From the NCBI GenBank assembly GCA_964527535.1, contig CAZGPW010000141.1, positions 1-9,449 of the forward strand: a DNA stretch of 9,449 bases. The letters are read 5' to 3'. Under the pieces are notes generated by a model that was not told the origin of the DNA, searched no databases, and worked only from the letters and a program-made list of their open reading frames with translations. The position numbers and the translations under genes are program-made. Positions 1 through 6,079 of the stretch are shown piece after piece (positions within the stretch are counted from its first letter, which is position 1; every line of letters begins with the position of its first letter). The stretch comes from JAQIBY01 sp964527535 (GTDB lineage Bacteria > Bacteroidota > Bacteroidia > Bacteroidales > ML635J-15).

Positions 1-111
1 TGTTCAAACAACTATTTTTTCTACTCAGGTTACAGCAAAACCTAAGTTTCCATCGTACACTAAATCTTTACCATTAAAATAACAGTAGAACCAAAAAAAA
101 GGAATTGTCAA

Positions 112-232
112 TTTGCGTGAGGGATAGAAGCGGTATCCTGCAAGCGGTCAGCGCTTGCAGATACAAGCGGATAGCCCGGCCCTTTTTGATTTCAACGCTT
201 TCAGGTTGAAATCAAAAAGGGACACGCCCAAA
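112..232 (+). ncRNA. Two-hairpin structured element, possible ncRNA or dispersed repeat
   Basis: Two strong hairpins sit side by side. Hairpin 1 pairs 139-146 with 152-159 and extends through 134-137/160-163 if C138 bulges out. Hairpin 2 pairs 180-196 with 205-221, a perfect 17-bp stem with an 8-nt loop. GCGTG (115-119) can pair with CACGC (223-227), closing a three-way junction around both. Each hairpin is preceded by a similar single-stranded module, GATAGAAGCGG (123-133) and GATACAAGCGG (160-170). The layout resembles a recurrent intergenic structured motif I recall from Bacteroidota genomes, with conserved linkers and variable hairpins, but the family assignment is from memory. It could be a small RNA, a REP-like mobile repeat or part of a terminator for a gene left of the window. 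The strand is inferred from the linkers; no promoter was found. Confidence 0.45.
180..221. repeat. Perfect 17-bp inverted repeat
   Basis: Bases 180-196 (beginning CCCTTTTTGATTTC) are exactly complementary to 205-221, with loop GCTTTCAG. It is the larger hairpin of the structured element. The arms carry A/T runs inside the stem, so it could also act as a factor-independent terminator in either direction, but no T-run follows the stem on the plus strand. Confidence 0.8.
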
Positions 233-414
233 TAAAATACAAAAAGCTATCTATAAATAAGCAGCTTTCCTGCCAAAGTTTTTATAAAACATGAATCAGA
301 ATATTTATTATTACACCGTTGCGATGTACTGCGCCTGTCGAAGTGAACGCAACTTGGTATTAGCTGCCCAAAAGAACATCAACAACCTGATGTAATTTTA
401 CAATTATTCAATGA

Positions 415-2097
415 TTATTTTTCTATCACCACTTTACGCATAAAATGTTGTGATGTTGCTTGTATCTTAACAACATACAATCCTTCTGAGAGCTGACTTA
501 CATCCAAAACGTTTGGTCCCGGAAATAATATCTTTTTCATTACATTTACACCGGTTGTTGAAAACACAGACACTTCCACATCTTCCTTTCCCGGAATATA
601 CATAAACAATTGTTTTGATGCCGGATTGGGATAAATATTGAACGCTTCAGCAGCAAAATCCGGTTTATCCGTTACAATGCTTTCATATTGCACTTTCCAT
701 CCCCTGGATTGCACATCACCATCGGTAATAAAGTGAAGCGCCAACGCATCGCCGGAAGAAATAATTTCAGGTGGAATGTTGCTGCCTGAATATGTACCAA
801 TCAGGGGAGCATCCGTTGAATTCCCATCGTAAACTTTAAGCACATCATTTTCTTCGGTGTCAAACTGTAAAAATGTCAATTTCACAGCTTCAGCGGAATC
901 AGGTTGAATGAGCCATGTGCAATCGGTGTTGTTCCAAGCATAATTCGGTCCGGATCCATCATCAAAAGTCCAGGATTTCTGGTCATACACCATGCTGCTG
1001 CAATACTCACCCCAATAGGGCATAATATTGATGGCTGCAGCCTGACTCCAATGAAAATCTATCCCTTCGAGGTAAAAATACCCATCGCTATATCCATTCC
1101 ACCCCCAGTTGAAATGGAAATAACATGTATCCTGGTATCCATCACAAACAAAAGCATGGCCGCTGCCATTATCATTTATGCCACGGTACAAAATGGGATG
1201 TGCTTTTTCGAGGTCTTCAATCAGCAGGTTTTTCCAGTCAACATCAGAATAATAAGTCTTTTCTATAAAATCGCTGCCTGATTTATATTTAAAATGATAC
1301 TTGAGTGCGTACTCTGATGCAGATATCGTACTGCTTGAACCATCTGCACCATAATTCATATCCACCGCCACCCCACAGTGAAACAACAATGTAGAAATGG
1401 CTGCCTGAGACTGGGAATTTATGCTTGTGCCCATAACATCCCAATCGTATTCAACAGAACTTAAATCTATTTCAATCTCATCTCCCCAATACATTGTATG
1501 CGTATATCGTCCCGATTCAGGGTATTCATAATACTTCATAAGCTGCCCCATGGCCGTAGCAACACAACCAACAACAACATGCCCACCTGATCCGTTTGGG
1601 TGTTCCGGACAAGCAGCGTTGTATGGCCATCCCTGCCCCCATTTTGTTTCAATCATGGGGTCCACTCCACGTTCATCACTTTTAAAAAAATTCCCTTCAG
1701 AAAACTTATCCCAGGCCAAACGGTTCTTTTCAGATTTCAATTTTTTATCCCTGATGCTTATCGCCTGTACTTCCCGCGCAGTTAAATACGAACTCATAGC
1801 CGGATTGATTTCTTCTGCCTCAAGGCCACCTTCCAGTGAATATCCCAACACAGGATACATGTCAGTGTCTCCCGACAACAACACCCAGGCATTGTCATAG
1901 CTGTATAAATACCAGGCTGACTCCACTCCTGTATCAACAAGCTTCATTACTCCCTGTACCTTTTGGGATTTTTGTTGTGATTTGTAATGGAGAAAAGTTT
2001 CTCCGATCTGTGCAGCTTGTTTTTCACTTACCGGTGCACCGATAGACAATCGAATAATAAAGGAAATAACTAAACCTGTTAACATTAAACGTTTCAT
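415..2097 (-). CDS. Secreted C10-family (streptopain-like) cysteine protease with CUB and T9SS sorting domains
   Basis: A 560-residue extracellular or surface protease. Residues 1-20 form a signal peptide (MKRLMLTGLVISFIIRLSIG). About 22-115 match the inhibitory Spi/C10 propeptide, including 'AWYLYSYDNAWVLLSGD'. The catalytic domain covers roughly 148-360: the nucleophile is Cys178 in 'GCVATAMGQLMKYY', the catalytic His is His314 in 'GSGHAFVCDGY', and 'FNWGWNG' (329-335) supplies the Asn/Trp of the active site. A CUB-like domain follows (about 366-471, with 'ENDVLKVYDG'). Residues 482-560 are the T9SS type A sorting domain ('IYPNPASKQLF' to 'GLYVVKI'), removed when the protein is attached or released. 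In the family, autoproteolysis removes the propeptide. All catalytic residues are present, so it is probably active. It is divergent from the dismutase gene, with a TAnnTTTG box 38 bp upstream of the start. Confidence 0.93.
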   Translation of the reverse strand: MKRLMLTGLVISFIIRLSIGAPVSEKQAAQIGETFLHYKSQQKSQKVQGVMKLVDTGVESAWYLYSYDNAWVLLSGDTDMYPVLGYSLEGGLEAEEINPAMSSYLTAREVQAISIRDKKLKSEKNRLAWDKFSEGNFFKSDERGVDPMIETKWGQGWPYNAACPEHPNGSGGHVVVGCVATAMGQLMKYYEYPESGRYTHTMYWGDEIEIDLSSVEYDWDVMGTSINSQSQAAISTLLFHCGVAVDMNYGADGSSSTISASEYALKYHFKYKSGSDFIEKTYYSDVDWKNLLIEDLEKAHPILYRGINDNGSGHAFVCDGYQDTCYFHFNWGWNGYSDGYFYLEGIDFHWSQAAAINIMPYWGEYCSSMVYDQKSWTFDDGSGPNYAWNNTDCTWLIQPDSAEAVKLTFLQFDTEENDVLKVYDGNSTDAPLIGTYSGSNIPPEIISSGDALALHFITDGDVQSRGWKVQYESIVTDKPDFAAEAFNIYPNPASKQLFMYIPGKEDVEVSVFSTTGVNVMKKILFPGPNVLDVSQLSEGLYVVKIQATSQHFMRKVVIEK

Positions 2098-2134
2098 ACA
2101 TACCTTTTTTCATGAAAAACACTTTTATTTTCTA

Positions 2135-2142
2135 CAAAACTA
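2135..2142 (-). promoter_or_regulatory. Bacteroidota -7 box for the C10 protease gene
   Basis: On the minus strand this reads TAGTTTTG, an exact match to TAnnTTTG. It would place transcription start about 30 nt before the ATG at 2097. No good -33 TTTG was found at the usual spacing, so confidence is modest. Confidence 0.35.
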
Positions 2143-2195
2143 ATAAATTCCGGGGAATATGTTGAAATTAACTTCAAGGTTCCAGATTAACTGTC

Positions 2196-2222
2196 AATCA
2201 ATTGATGATACAATTGATTATA
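2196..2222. promoter_or_regulatory. Repeated CAATTGAT motif, candidate operator
   Basis: A 12-bp direct repeat (2199-2210 CAATTGATGATA, 2211-2222 CAATTGATTATA, 11 of 12 identical) overlaps a 9-bp inverted repeat (AATCAATTG 2196-2204, CAATTGATT 2211-2219, 6-bp spacer). CAATTG is self-complementary, so the two descriptions are partly the same sequence. It overlaps the -33 region of the dismutase promoter and touches the -7 box at 2221, a typical place for a dimeric repressor or activator. No known regulator box is recognised. Confidence 0.4.
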
Positions 2223-2228
2223 GATTTG
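2202..2228 (+). promoter_or_regulatory. Probable promoter of the superoxide dismutase gene
   Basis: TAGATTTG at 2221-2228 matches the Bacteroidota -7 consensus TAnnTTTG exactly. TTG at 2202-2204 lies 16 bp upstream as a possible -33 element, slightly closer than the usual spacing of about 19. Transcription would start near 2235, leaving a leader of roughly 60 nt. Confidence 0.45.
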
Positions 2229-2298
2229 ATAAAGCACTATTTTTATAAAACAAAATCTGTATTTACCTGTTTAATAAGCGAACCAAAACAAAAATATT

Positions 2299-2880
2299 AT
2301 GGCTTTTACATTACCAGACTTACCTTATTCAAAAGACGCATTGGAACCTAAAATATCAAAACAAACGCTTGAGTTCCACTACGGTAAACATCACCAGACG
2401 TATGTAAACAAACTCAACGGCCTGATTGAAGGCACAGAGTACGAAAACATGGGCATTGAAGACATCGTAAAAAAATCCGAAGGAGGCATTTTTAACAACG
2501 CCGCCCAGGCATGGAATCACCAGTTTTACTGGGAAAGCTTATCTCCAAACGGTGGCGGCATTCCATCAGGAAATATTGCAGATGCCATCAACCAGCAGTG
2601 GGGAAGTTTTGACAATTTCAAAGATGAATTTTCAAAAAAGGCTGCTACATTATTTGGTTCAGGCTGGGCATGGCTTGTTAAATCCAAAGATGGTAAACTG
2701 GATATCATCCAGGGGCAAAACGCAGAGAACCCCATGACAGAAGGACACACGCCCCTGCTTACCTGTGATGTTTGGGAACACGCTTATTATTTGGATGTGC
2801 AAAACAAACGCCCCGATTACATTGAAAATTTCTTTGATTTGATCAACTGGGATAAAATTGAAGAAAGGTACAATCAATAA
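2299..2880 (+). CDS. sodB: Superoxide dismutase, Fe-type
   Basis: A 193-residue cytoplasmic enzyme, full length for the Fe/Mn family, converting superoxide to hydrogen peroxide and oxygen. The metal ligands are all visible: His27 in 'FHYGKHH', His74 in 'AWNHQFYW', and Asp157 and His161 in the signature 'DVWEHAYY'. Metal preference is suggested by the second-shell residues: Gln70 in 'NNAAQAWNH' and Ala142 in 'GQNAENPM' are the iron-type pattern, where Mn enzymes carry Gly and Gln. Many Bacteroidota enzymes of this group are cambialistic, so use of Mn is not excluded. There is no signal peptide. It is transcribed alone: a promoter lies upstream and a hairpin terminator starts 24 bp after the stop. 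No Shine-Dalgarno precedes the ATG, as is normal in this phylum. Confidence 0.97.
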   Translation: MAFTLPDLPYSKDALEPKISKQTLEFHYGKHHQTYVNKLNGLIEGTEYENMGIEDIVKKSEGGIFNNAAQAWNHQFYWESLSPNGGGIPSGNIADAINQQWGSFDNFKDEFSKKAATLFGSGWAWLVKSKDGKLDIIQGQNAENPMTEGHTPLLTCDVWEHAYYLDVQNKRPDYIENFFDLINWDKIEERYNQ

Positions 2881-2904
2881 TTGAGAGAACACTTTGCGAT
2901 CAAC

Positions 2905-2940
2905 ACAAAAGAGGCTGCCTTACAGGACAGCCTCTTTTGT
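2905..2940. terminator. Bidirectional hairpin terminator between convergent genes
   Basis: ACAAAAGAGGCTG (2905-2917) is exactly complementary to CAGCCTCTTTTGT (2928-2940), with a 10-nt loop. The stem has a GC-rich top and an A/T base, so either strand gives a hairpin whose 3' arm ends in a short U-run. It lies 24 bp after the dismutase stop and 19 bp after the phosphofructokinase stop (read on the minus strand), so it can serve both. Confidence 0.85.
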
Positions 2941-2959
2941 ATTTTATCGTAGTGAAACA

Positions 2960-4234
2960 TCATTCATCATCCTCATCAAATTGTTCTTCAAGCGAACGCA
3001 ATAATTTATAAAAATCACCAGTGACGTCTATTTGCCGGTTTTTCACCAGCAAGGTATCCGGGTTAATAAGGTTGCTGAAAGGAATGCTGTCAATTTCCAG
3101 GTTATCTTTTACGGTAACCATGTGTCCGGATTTTCCCTCCTTAATAAGGCGATATGCACCTACCCCCAATTGAGATGTGAGCAACACATCGTAAAGCAGG
3201 GGCGGGATTTGGCGCGTTTCATAACCCACAATCTGGGATTTGAATTTTTTCCGCCCTCCTGTTTTTTCAGCGTATAAGGCCTGAACCGATTTGGCCACTT
3301 TTTCGCCGATTTTTGCCTCAGCAAGCCTCAGGTTTCCATGCCTGTCCGTTTCAATTTTCGCTATCTCTTCATCGCTCAGCAACTCTGCAATGCCTTCAGA
3401 CACACAAAATACCCCGTAGTTTTTTCCTGCTTTTTCGCGTTTAACCACAATGTCAACCAATTCACGGGTAAGGGTTTCAAGCGAAAATGGCTTATCCTGA
3501 TAGTCTTCAGGGATAACGGCTTTGGTTCCTCTCCCGTATATACTGGCTGCTGCCGTGTACCATCCCGATTTCCTGCCCATCATTTCCACAATGTGATAAC
3601 AGTTGGTTACCTTGGCATCATCATACAACCCCCTCACCATGTCACCGGCAGCACCTGCCGCTGTAAAAAATCCAAAAGTCCACGCTATGCCGGAATAATC
3701 GTTGTCAATGGTTTTTGGCACATGCACAATGGCACCATTAAAAAGCATTTCCGAATTGTTTAATCTGTTTCCCGCCACTTTATAAATATAATTGGCTGTT
3801 TTTAAGGTATCATCCCCTCCAATTGTGATGAGCGCTCCAATCCGCATTTTTTCAAAATTCTCCAAAATATTGTGGATGCGTTTTGTTTTTTCTTCATCTT
3901 CAAGGTCCTGCGGATTACGAATGCTCTTGCCCGGGTTTGCCCTTGATGTGCTCAGAAAAAATGCCTTGTAATCCAAAGTCTGTGACATTAAATGCTTATC
4001 TATTTCCACGTAATGCTCTCCCTCTGCCAAATCTTCTGCTTTCAGACTTTGTAAAAACTCAAAACCGTTGATAAAACCTACAACCGGGATATTTTTATCC
4101 AGGAATTGTTTTGCAGCACCGGCAAGCACCCTGTTGCTACCGGGAGCAGGCCCCCCTGAATGCAGAATTGCAACTTTTAAATCTTTGTCTTGCAATCTCT
4201 GTAAATAATCAGATACGTTTTTCATTGTCTCCAT
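2960..4234 (-). CDS. pfp: 6-phosphofructokinase, predicted diphosphate-dependent
   Basis: A 424-residue cytoplasmic PFK-family enzyme. The motifs run in order: 'GGPAPG' at 27-32, 'GGDDT' at 139-143, 'PKTIDND' at 173-179, 'MGRKSGW' at 219-225, and 'GYETRQIPP' at 337-345. ATP enzymes have GGDGS and PGTIDND. The Asp in place of Gly (Asp142) and the Lys at 174 mark the PPi-using subgroup, which phosphorylates fructose 6-phosphate reversibly with diphosphate and so can work in glycolysis or gluconeogenesis. It is longer than bacterial ATP-PFK (about 320) because of N-terminal and C-terminal extensions, including an acidic tail 'EEQFDEDDE'. M1 and M4 (METMKN) are both possible starts. The gene is monocistronic, with a promoter about 30 bp upstream and a terminator shared with the dismutase. 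The phosphoryl donor is inferred from the two motif residues only. Confidence 0.93.
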   Translation of the reverse strand: METMKNVSDYLQRLQDKDLKVAILHSGGPAPGSNRVLAGAAKQFLDKNIPVVGFINGFEFLQSLKAEDLAEGEHYVEIDKHLMSQTLDYKAFFLSTSRANPGKSIRNPQDLEDEEKTKRIHNILENFEKMRIGALITIGGDDTLKTANYIYKVAGNRLNNSEMLFNGAIVHVPKTIDNDYSGIAWTFGFFTAAGAAGDMVRGLYDDAKVTNCYHIVEMMGRKSGWYTAAASIYGRGTKAVIPEDYQDKPFSLETLTRELVDIVVKREKAGKNYGVFCVSEGIAELLSDEEIAKIETDRHGNLRLAEAKIGEKVAKSVQALYAEKTGGRKKFKSQIVGYETRQIPPLLYDVLLTSQLGVGAYRLIKEGKSGHMVTVKDNLEIDSIPFSNLINPDTLLVKNRQIDVTGDFYKLLRSLEEQFDEDDE

Positions 4235-4264
4235 AGGCTTTCATTTTTTGATCATTGAACGCTG

Positions 4265-4295
4265 CAAAGGTATCATTACATATTCACACACTCAA
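4265..4295 (-). promoter_or_regulatory. Promoter of the phosphofructokinase gene
   Basis: Read on the minus strand, TTG (4295-4293) is followed after 20 bp by TACCTTTG (4272-4265), an exact TAnnTTTG -7 box. This is the best-formed promoter in the window and would give a leader of about 25 nt before the ATG at 4234. Confidence 0.55.
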
Positions 4296-4420
4296 TTAAA
4301 ATGTATTATTATCAAAAAAAATGGATTAAAGGTTTAGTTTAGAATTTCTTACAACATCTATGCCCGCTATTTGCGATGGCTGTTTAGCCACATCAACCTG
4401 TCGTTTTTTTTGTGGTTTTT

Positions 4421-5770
4421 TCAATTTTTTACTAATTTTTCAGACTTAATAACTTTTCCCGTTTTATCTAAAATATTGATATTATAAAAACCATCCGGTA
4501 AGCCGGATATATTCATTTTTGTTTTTTGCTTTATAATATTATGCTTCTTTATTTTTCTGCCTTGAATGTCAAAAATTTCCACAGAATATTCCAGGGAATT
4601 ATCCGAATTATTATCAATAATTAAATTTTCTTTAGAAGGATTTGGGTAAATATTAATATTATTCCCATTCATTTGATGCTCAGGGTTTCCCACACTAATG
4701 GGATTTCTTTTGGCATATCTGACAGATAGTGATTGAAATTCATCATTATAATAAACAATGTGACAATACCCGTCATCATCAATATCAAGCGCTGTCCACC
4801 CACAGTCGATATCTTCTACAACCTCGGTTTGCCAATCTGTACCATCGCGGTATGCGAATCTCACTTCACCACTATATTCAACAGAACTGATGCATGGACG
4901 GTTATTGGCATCAAGAACAAGTGATGTATAATTTCCATATCCAATATCCGATTCAACTGTCTCAATCAGCCAGGCAGAGCCATCCCAATTTGCATATTTG
5001 ACACCATCATTGGTGTGATCCTTGTAAGCTATGTGTGGATAATCAAAATTATCCAGCCTGAGAGAAGCGTATTTACCCACATTATCAACACTGTCAATCA
5101 TTTCAATTTGCCATTCTGAACCATCCCAACGGGCGTATTTCAGGTCTTTTTGGTCATAATCATAGTAACTTATATGGGGATAATTATCACTATCTAATTC
5201 CAAAGAGGTGTATTTAAATTGATTGGTAAATGTTGATGTAATACTATCAATGCACTGTAAATTCCATCCGGAACCATCTTTATAAGCATATTTGATAAAA
5301 GACACCTCCGTAACTGTATTTTGAAATGTGTAACTAATGTGAGGATTCCCATAACTATCAAAGCTTATAGAACTATAATCTCCTGTATCTCCGTCATAGG
5401 GTATAGAATCAACACTCTCTTGCTGCCAGTAATCGCCATTCCACCAGGCATGCCACAATTGATTTCCATACCAAAATGACTTAATAAATGAAATGTGCGG
5501 ATTCCCGGTATCATCAACGGCAATAGATGTTCCAAAAACACTATTATTCGTTTCTATTAGTGTTGTTTGCCATTGTGAACCGTCCCGGTGTGCGTAATAC
5601 ATGTTATGAGAATCATCCCTGTAACTAATATGCGGATAACCATTGTTATCTGTAGTAATATCGCATTCACTATTTCCTGTGGTATCATTTACAATTTCTA
5701 TATCCCATTGTGAAAATGTCAATAATGGAAATATTAACATTATTAATGCAATAGATATTAGCTTTTTCAT
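4421..5770 (-). CDS. Secreted seven-repeat propeller-like protein with T9SS sorting domain
   Basis: I place the start at 5770, giving 449 residues beginning MKKLISIALIMLIFPLLTFSQ, a clean signal peptide. An upstream in-frame ATG at 5839 would add 23 residues before the signal peptide and lies upstream of a -7 box at 5818-5825, so it is unlikely. Residues 21-356 hold seven repeats of about 48 residues. Each has a 'DxxGxPHISYxD' strand followed by 'KYAxxDGSxWQxExIDS', the pattern of a BNR/sialidase-like seven-bladed propeller with bulky aromatics. No enzymatic residues are recognised. Residues 371-449 are a T9SS type A domain ('INIYPNPSKENLII' to 'GFYNINILDKTGKV'). The protein is probably exported to the surface or medium; a binding role is inferred and the ligand is unknown. 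It is richer in A/T than the protease and enzyme genes to its left. Confidence 0.85.
   Translation of the reverse strand: MKKLISIALIMLIFPLLTFSQWDIEIVNDTTGNSECDITTDNNGYPHISYRDDSHNMYYAHRDGSQWQTTLIETNNSVFGTSIAVDDTGNPHISFIKSFWYGNQLWHAWWNGDYWQQESVDSIPYDGDTGDYSSISFDSYGNPHISYTFQNTVTEVSFIKYAYKDGSGWNLQCIDSITSTFTNQFKYTSLELDSDNYPHISYYDYDQKDLKYARWDGSEWQIEMIDSVDNVGKYASLRLDNFDYPHIAYKDHTNDGVKYANWDGSAWLIETVESDIGYGNYTSLVLDANNRPCISSVEYSGEVRFAYRDGTDWQTEVVEDIDCGWTALDIDDDGYCHIVYYNDEFQSLSVRYAKRNPISVGNPEHQMNGNNINIYPNPSKENLIIDNNSDNSLEYSVEIFDIQGRKIKKHNIIKQKTKMNISGLPDGFYNINILDKTGKVIKSEKLVKN
4703..5710 (-). repeat. Seven tandem protein repeats of about 48 residues
   Basis: Anchors in order along the protein: GYPHISYRDD, GNPHISFIKS, GNPHISYTFQ, NYPHISYYDY, DYPHIAYKDH, NRPCISSVEY, GYCHIVYYND. 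Each unit ends with an aromatic-Ala pair and 'DGSxW' or 'NGDYW'. At the DNA level the copies are strongly diverged, so the array is old. Confidence 0.8.
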
Positions 5771-5817
5771 AATTAAAACAGTTTTAAATTTATAAATTAA
5801 TTTATTTACCATAATTA

Positions 5818-5825
5818 CAAATATA
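5818..5825 (-). promoter_or_regulatory. -7 box for the minus-strand propeller gene
   Basis: On the minus strand it reads TATATTTG, matching TAnnTTTG. It lies 48 bp before the ATG at 5770 and downstream of the alternative ATG at 5839, supporting the shorter protein. The region is very A/T-rich, so a chance match is possible. Confidence 0.4.
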
Positions 5826-5847
5826 AAAAATATTATCATTAACGTGG

Positions 5848-6015
5848 ATGAATTTTACAAATAAAACCTTGCAGGGAAAGAAAATGCTCAGCTCCCACCA
5901 CCATGCCAACAACAAGCAAACCATAAACATCAGCCGGTTATCAAAAGGACTATATGTCATTAAATTCAAATCAAATAAAGGAGCCGTTTCAATTGAAAAA
6001 TTGGTGGTGTGGTGA
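5848..6015 (+). pseudogene. Orphan copy of a T9SS sorting-domain tail
   Basis: From 5866 the DNA aligns without gaps to 8078-8230, the last 49 codons plus stop of the propeller gene (6080-8227); I count 13 mismatches in the 150-nt codon block, about 91% identity. The reading frame is intact from an ATG at 5848 to TGA at 6013-6015 (55 codons, MNFTNKTLQGKKMLSS onward). Of the 13 changes 7 are synonymous and 6 change a residue (R to H, S to N, L to R, E to K, T to K, V to I). It has no signal peptide, no YPNP motif and no cargo, so it cannot be a working T9SS substrate. It is best read as the 3' remnant of a former neighbouring paralogue whose body was lost, or as a partial duplication. Expression as a small protein is possible but unsupported. 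Confidence 0.85.
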
Positions 6016-6079
6016 TGATTTTGTTTTATTTGTTGTTTTATTGATTAACTTAGCCTTTTAAACCATTAAATATAAGCAC

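Noticed and set aside
1..111. Left-edge sequence before the structured element
   Set aside because: A/T-rich with no open frame, repeat or convincing promoter; I see nothing to annotate there, nor in 233-414 apart from a short CATCA/TGATG stem near 377-392.
904..1900. Plus-strand open frames opposite the C10 protease
   Set aside because: They are antisense to a gene with a complete set of catalytic and sorting motifs and have no recognisable domain.
4375..4394. Short TGGCT/AGCCA hairpin after the minus-strand propeller gene
   Set aside because: Only a 5-bp stem, and the T-rich tract is on the wrong side to terminate the minus-strand gene; too weak to call.
6020..6058. TTTG (6029-6032) and TAGCCTTT (6051-6058) as a promoter for the 14-blade gene
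   Set aside because: The spacing of 18 is right but the -7 box is off consensus; the region is T-rich and such matches are expected by chance.
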